Below are positions 59,894 through 64,000 of a stretch of 64,000 bases of DNA, piece by piece (position 1 is the stretch's first letter; each line of letters opens with the position of its first letter). The stretch is from Colwellia maritima (lineage in GTDB: Bacteria > Pseudomonadota > Gammaproteobacteria > Enterobacterales > Alteromonadaceae). A program made the translations under genes and the position numbers. Under the pieces are notes generated by a model. It worked only from the letters and a program-made list of their open reading frames with translations, made no database searches and was not told the origin of the DNA. Where the stretch lies: assembly GCF_022669015.1 (NCBI RefSeq), contig NZ_JAKKSL010000002.1, positions 930,001 through 994,000 of the forward strand, read 5' to 3'.

Positions 59894-60493
59894 ATGAAAA
59901 CCTTAGTTTTAGGCTCTACCTCTCCTTTTCGTAAAAGTATTTTACAAAAACTTAACCTACCTTTTCAATGTGCGAAACCTAATATTGATGAAAGTTCGTT
60001 AGCGGATGAAACTCCACAAGCTTTAGTGGAACGTTTAGCTATTGAAAAATCCCAGGCTGTCGCCAATGAGTTTCCGAATGCTCTTATTATAGGTTCAGAC
60101 CAAGTAGCCGTTTGTGACGGTGAAATTTTAGGAAAGCCTCACAATTTTGAAAATGGTGTAAAACAACTCACAAAATTCAGTAATAAAAACGTTATTTTTT
60201 ATACGGGATTATGTGTATTAGACACGTCCAATAATAAAGTACTATCCTTGGTAGAACCCTTTAATGTTCATTTTAATACCTTGTCGCAAGCAGATATTGA
60301 AAATTATTTAAAAGCAGAGCAACCTTATAATTGTCTTGGCAGCTTTAAAAGTGAAGGTTTAGGTATTTGTTTATTTGAAAAGCTTGAGGGTGATGATCCC
60401 AACACCTTAATTGGCTTACCGCTAATCAAACTAGTCGCTTTGCTTAAACAGCATGGTTTAGACACTTTAAAAGAGCAACACGCTATCACGTAA
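59894..60493 (+). CDS. Maf-family nucleotide pyrophosphatase (YceF type)
   Basis: A 199-residue Maf protein. It begins LVLGSTSPFRKSILQKLNLPFQ with the S-x-SPRR-like motif, then DESSL and GSDQVAV with the catalytic aspartate near 69, and GSFKSEGLGICLFEKLEGDDPNTLIGLPL near the end. The YceF subfamily hydrolyses m7GTP and acts as a house-cleaning enzyme. It lies opposite yceD, as in E. coli. A weak hairpin AAAAGAG...CTCTTTT follows at about 60507-60535. Confidence 0.93.
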   Translation: MKTLVLGSTSPFRKSILQKLNLPFQCAKPNIDESSLADETPQALVERLAIEKSQAVANEFPNALIIGSDQVAVCDGEILGKPHNFENGVKQLTKFSNKNVIFYTGLCVLDTSNNKVLSLVEPFNVHFNTLSQADIENYLKAEQPYNCLGSFKSEGLGICLFEKLEGDDPNTLIGLPLIKLVALLKQHGLDTLKEQHAIT

Positions 60494-60650
60494 CATCACG
60501 TAACATAAAAGAGTTTACACTCACGTAATGCTCTTTTACTCTTATGATCTAAATTATCATTTGTGCGGGTACTTATCATTTATACGGGTATTAAAGCAAT
60601 TTTCATTTAAACTAATTCGAATCAAATACATTTTAACTTAAGGAAAAATA

Positions 60651-61229
60651 ATGTTTAAAAAATATATATTTATACTTTCAACGCTGCTTATCTCTTCAAA
60701 CGCTCTAGCGCAGTGGACTCTCGTTAATGATGAATCAACGGTTAATTATATTTCTATAAAATCATCAAAAGTGAGTGAGTTAAATCACTTTAATACGCTT
60801 AGCGGAACTTTAAACGATAATGGTTCACTATCTGTAGATATCGACTTAGCAAGTGTTGAAACCAATATTCCAATTCGCAATGAACGTGTTAAAACAATAC
60901 TTTTTGAAACTAGCTCTTTTACCAAAGCAAATATTCTTGCCAATTTAGACCTTAATAAACTTAATGCACTTAACATTGGTGATACCTACACGACCCCAAT
61001 TAAATTCAAATTATCTTTGCATGGTGTATCAAAAGAAATCACTGCCGACATACGCGTTGTAAAACTAACAAATGATAAATTACTAGCATTCTCATCAACC
61101 CCGATCATTATCGATGCTGAACAATATAATTTAGCTGAAGGTATTAACAAATTACGTGATATTGCGAAGTTACCATCAATAAGTACAACAGTGCCTGTAT
61201 CATTTAGCTTAATCTTTGATAAAAAATAA
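60651..61229 (+). CDS. YceI-family periplasmic protein
   Basis: A 192-residue protein with a signal peptide (cleavage after SSNALA, residue 20) and a YceI lipocalin-like barrel: WTLVNDESTVNYISIKSS, LSGTLNDNGSLSVDIDLASVETNIPIRNERV and KFKLSLHGVSKEITADI. These proteins bind isoprenoid-like lipids in the periplasm. AAGGA lies 8 bases before the ATG. It is a single gene with its own promoter region, in which a 16-base near-direct repeat (CGGGTA units) lies at about 60551-60590. Confidence 0.9.
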   Translation: MFKKYIFILSTLLISSNALAQWTLVNDESTVNYISIKSSKVSELNHFNTLSGTLNDNGSLSVDIDLASVETNIPIRNERVKTILFETSSFTKANILANLDLNKLNALNIGDTYTTPIKFKLSLHGVSKEITADIRVVKLTNDKLLAFSSTPIIIDAEQYNLAEGINKLRDIAKLPSISTTVPVSFSLIFDKK

Positions 61230-61361
61230 ACTGAGTTGTAATTGTATTAATTGTATTAATTGTTTTCTTTGAATCAACAAGTGCTTTAGTGGCTTAGCGC
61301 AAAAAGTACTTGTTGAATATGCACACCAAATCTAATGCCTAAATGACAAAGCAAAAGCACG

Positions 61362-62366
61362 CTAACTTGGTAAAAAATCTATAGCCCAAATAGTTTTCAC
61401 AATACCAACATTTTCAGCGGGAAACGTGATAGAGCGTAGAATTACTAACAACTGCCGCTCTAATTTCGGGTTATTTAATTTGCTCGATTTAATATCAATG
61501 TGACTTATTTTACCATTAGCTTGTATTTCAATTTCAAATACCACCTTACCCTGTAAAAAAGGATCTTTTCTTAGTGCGCTATTATAGCGCGCATAAAGAC
61601 GAGCCTTATGAGACTCTAATGTACGTCGTAATGACAGTTCTGAGCGTTGTTCAGACTTTTGCATTGATAGCTGTTCTTCTACTAACACATCAGTATTAGC
61701 GGCTATCTCTGTTTCTGACAATCGTATTTGTTGTGTATTACGGGTGCTTAATTTATCACTATTAACCACAGTTGACGTTTTTGCCGCACTTAAGCTTGAT
61801 GCTTGTTTGTTTACCTGACTTGTGAGTAATTTCCGTTTAATTTTCACTTCAGATGATTTGGTCGCATTTAATGTTGATTGGTTTGACGGTGTCATAACAA
61901 ATGCTTCTCGCATGGCAAAAAGCTCATCTTTCATTGCAGCTAAACCTGATGTTTTAGCTTTTTCTTTAGCTAGTTCTCGTCGTTTTTCTATTGTTAACTG
62001 TGGTGGTTGTATTGGTGATTCTTGTACTTTTTCTTTTTTTATTTCGGCTACTTTTTCATCTGCTTTTTTGTCAATTGGCTTTTCTTTAATAATAGGTTCT
62101 TTTGGTTTTTCAGGTAAAGGTAGCTGTTTTTCTTTTAAGACAATTTTAGCCAGTTGTACCGGTATCTGCTCTTTCACTTCACGGGGTATTTCAACTTGTT
62201 CAACAAAAGAAACGATCACCGCAATAATAAAGTACAAGGCAAAGAGAGAGACTAAAATGATGGTAAATTTTTTGTCTTGTTCGTTCGGTTTAAATAAATC
62301 ATAAAAACGTTGAAAACTTTCGCTGTTTTTAAAGCTTACATGGTCTGGTAAAGTTACAGTTGTCAC
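61362..62366 (-). CDS. TonB-like energy transducer with AgmX/PglI-type C-terminal domain
   Basis: A 334-residue protein: a cytoplasmic N-terminus of 34 residues, one membrane helix (35-55), a long Lys/Pro/Glu-rich linker (about 75-230; LPEKPKEPIIKEKP) and a TonB/AgmX-like C-terminal domain (about 245-330; YNSALRKDPFLQGKVVFEIEIQANGKI). It overlaps exbD by one base (ATG over stop). It is the last gene of the ExbB-ExbD-ExbD-TonB-like operon. The target outer-membrane partner is unknown. Confidence 0.8.
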   Translation of the reverse strand: MTTVTLPDHVSFKNSESFQRFYDLFKPNEQDKKFTIILVSLFALYFIIAVIVSFVEQVEIPREVKEQIPVQLAKIVLKEKQLPLPEKPKEPIIKEKPIDKKADEKVAEIKKEKVQESPIQPPQLTIEKRRELAKEKAKTSGLAAMKDELFAMREAFVMTPSNQSTLNATKSSEVKIKRKLLTSQVNKQASSLSAAKTSTVVNSDKLSTRNTQQIRLSETEIAANTDVLVEEQLSMQKSEQRSELSLRRTLESHKARLYARYNSALRKDPFLQGKVVFEIEIQANGKISHIDIKSSKLNNPKLERQLLVILRSITFPAENVGIVKTIWAIDFLPS

Positions 62367-62906
62367 TATTTCTCCTCCTCCACAGCATTTTTTAACAACT
62401 GCTGTACGGCTAAAGAGATATTTCTATAATTACTGTCTGAACAAGCCGACATTATTTGTTTTAATACCTGATATGGCACACTTGCATCACCAATGATGGT
62501 GACAGATCTCCCCAAGACTACTTCTGATTTATTCAATTCTGGCCGTTTTCGCGCTAAGTAAGCTAGCTCACTTTTAACTGCCGCGATTAACTGGGAATTA
62601 TTTTCTTCATCTGATGTTGTATTAGCTAATGAAAACGATTGGCTCCATACTGATCTACCTTGTACCAAAGACACTATTACTTAACACTGTAATCAAAACA
62701 TTATCGTTGGGCAATTTTTCTGCTACAGATACAGGTAATTTAATTTGGTTGGTTGTTTCTAAAACACGTACTTCAGACTGGTTTACAATAAGAAAAAACA
62801 CCAGTATGGTAAAGATGTCCATCAAAGACACTAAGTTTAGTTTTGCCGCACTATTGAAACGTTTATGATGCTTAGCGCGCCTTTTTGCTATTGCAGACTG
62901 CTTCAT
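62366..62906 (-). CDS. ExbD/TolR-family protein, second copy (frameshifted)
   Basis: About 180 residues. KLNLVSLMDIFTILVFFLIV carries the conserved aspartate of the ExbD/TolR membrane helix, near residue 30. The periplasmic domain follows. An extra base near 62675 breaks the frame: the first part ends VLSNSVFGTR and the second resumes VSLVQGRSVWSQSF. It pairs with the MotA/TolQ/ExbB protein upstream to use the proton gradient. Confidence 0.8.
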
Positions 62907-63466
62907 AATTTGCCTCCGTTCTCATTTTTCTCTTCAACTACATCCTTTTCGCTTGGTAAATCTAATTCCGGTGCATCACCTAAGGATATTTGAGGAAACA
63001 ACTCTGCATCAACAAGGTTAGCCGCTACCACTGAAGGAAAAGAGCGAACTATATCCATTGTTGAAACAATGGTTTGGTAATCAACATCCGGGGCTATTAA
63101 AATTAATATGTCATTCTTTTTAATATTTTTTTGTTGAAACGTAAACTTCAAATCTTGTAAGTATTTAGACAATAAAGAGTAGTTGTAACCCTGCTCGGTT
63201 TTATTAAAGGTTTTTAATAAAATGCCACTCGGATAATTTAACGTAAAGCCGACTTTATTAATCACCAGTTCTAAAATTTTAGCTTCATCCGTTACTTGTT
63301 CATTTTCTATTTCGGCACTAATGGGTAATTGTAAATTTAAAATTCGTACTTGCGAAAATACTAAACTTAATAACAATACTGGTACCAGTACAATCATTAA
63401 ATTCATAAATGACGTAATATCTAACTCTGCTTCTTGTTTGTTCAGGCGACGATAACGTCTCATCAT
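62903..63466 (-). CDS. ExbD/TolR-family biopolymer transport protein
   Basis: A 187-residue ExbD-like protein. Helix ELDITSFMNLMIVLVPVLLLSLVFS holds the aspartate (D-x-x-x-F-M-N) near residue 15. A periplasmic domain of about 130 residues is followed by an acidic, low-complexity tail. ATG 63466 follows the exbB-like stop by one base with GAGG upstream, so the genes are coupled; it ends 4 bases inside the next exbD start. Confidence 0.85.
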   Translation of the reverse strand: MMRRYRRLNKQEAELDITSFMNLMIVLVPVLLLSLVFSQVRILNLQLPISAEIENEQVTDEAKILELVINKVGFTLNYPSGILLKTFNKTEQGYNYSLLSKYLQDLKFTFQQKNIKKNDILILIAPDVDYQTIVSTMDIVRSFPSVVAANLVDAELFPQISLGDAPELDLPSEKDVVEEKNENGGKL

Positions 63467-63467
63467 A

Positions 63468-64000
63468 CTAGCCTCGGTTAGAGTCGGTAACTGAGTCAAA
63501 AGACAATGAATTGAGTAACTTCATGCCCGCCATTTCTAAAGAGTCGACTATGGTTGAGGTTTTACTCATTAAACTTGAATGAAATAAAATTAACGGAATA
63601 GCGGTGATTAAACCAAAGGCAGTTGTATTCATTGCAACTGAAATACTGGCTGATAGTAAATTTGCTTTTTCTGCCGGATCGGCATTGGCAACAGCTGAAA
63701 AAGCCGCTATAAGTCCCATGATAGTACCTAATAGTCCTAAGAGTGTTGCTATATTAGCTAATGTTGCTAAATATGGCGTACGTTTTTCTAACCGTAACAT
63801 ATACTCCATTATCGTTTCTTCCATCGCATACTCAACATCTTCACGACGTTTAACATGGGTTAATCGTGCTAAACCAGATGCCAACACATCAAGTACTGGC
63901 GCATCACTGTTTTTGACTTGTTTACTGATGGCATCTATATCACCTTTTTTTAGTGAGTCTTGTAATAAAACTAGGGCTTTTTGATTGGTTTTTAAGGTGT
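63468..64000 (-). CDS. MotA/TolQ/ExbB proton channel protein, 5' end off window
   Basis: The C-terminal 177 residues of an ExbB/TolQ protein; the frame is open to the right edge. The conserved block YLATLANIATLLGLLGTIMGLIAAF and NTTAFGLITAIPLILFHSSL form the proton-channel helices. ALARLTHVKRR-like regions precede them. It starts the operon with two exbD and a TonB-like gene. Confidence 0.88.
   Translation of the reverse strand, partial: TLKTNQKALVLLQDSLKKGDIDAISKQVKNSDAPVLDVLASGLARLTHVKRREDVEYAMEETIMEYMLRLEKRTPYLATLANIATLLGLLGTIMGLIAAFSAVANADPAEKANLLSASISVAMNTTAFGLITAIPLILFHSSLMSKTSTIVDSLEMAGMKLLNSLSFDSVTDSNRG

Noticed and set aside
61822..62304. A 160-codon open frame on the plus strand opposite the TonB-like gene
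   Set aside because: Its serine- and phenylalanine-rich product is the shadow of the Lys/Glu-rich linker on the other strand.

Overview
The window is chromosomal DNA from an AT-rich marine gammaproteobacterium. The gene orders gyrA-serC-aroA-cmk-rpsA-ihfB, nrdA-nrdB-yfaE, and rpmF-plsX-fabD-fabG-acpP-fabF-pabC-mltG-tmk-holB-pilZ-tatD are classic for the group. Together with alginate lyases, OlsF-like and Nor accessory genes and the very low G+C, they point to Alteromonadales, most likely Colwelliaceae. The class is well supported by the sequence; the family is an inference.

Layout. (1) 1-6.1 kb: an alginate/uronate locus. It holds a PL6 lyase (cut by the left edge), an SDR that fits DEH reduction, a RbsD/FucU mutarotase, an Nramp-like transporter without the metal-site motifs, a gluconokinase-type kinase and a PL7 lipoprotein lyase, closed by a strong terminator. 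(2) 6.3-14.6 kb, minus strand: ihfB, rpsA, cmk, aroA, serC, gyrA. (3) 14.9-20.1 kb, plus strand: ubiG, then nrdA-nrdB-yfaE behind a tandem NrdR-box pair. (4) 20.1-29.4 kb: an EAL signalling protein, NrtS, DoxX, an ECF sigma/anti-sigma pair with a DinB-like protein, a chemoreceptor and an OlsF-like ornithine-lipid synthase. (5) 29.6-38.5 kb: a broken phosphoketolase, a dicarboxylate symporter, and a nitric-oxide-reductase accessory operon (norQ-norE-norF-unknown-norD-dnrP) with an FNR-type box but no norCB in view. (6) 38.5-48.6 kb: yciB, yciI, an LprI-like protein, an AI-2E exporter, ybbA/ybbP, tesA split by an IS3-family element, and a Kef antiporter. (7) 48.6-59.7 kb, minus strand: the tatD...rpmF-yceD block. 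It lacks fabH at its usual place and carries an extra dienelactone-hydrolase-like gene between mltG and tmk. (8) 59.9-64 kb: maf, yceI and a TonB/ExbD/ExbD/ExbB operon running off the right edge.

Two patterns cut across the window. First, at least 23 single-base frameshifts lie in otherwise well-conserved genes, including nrdB, fabD and the end of gyrA. Many sit in short homopolymers, which points to uncorrected sequencing indels rather than real gene decay. Frameshifted genes are therefore given as one span. Second, five copies of a roughly 160-bp non-coding element with imperfect terminal inverted repeats lie between genes. Two of them end exactly in the stop codon of the neighbouring gene. 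This looks like a MITE family and is the most unusual feature seen. No tRNA, rRNA or CRISPR array was found.
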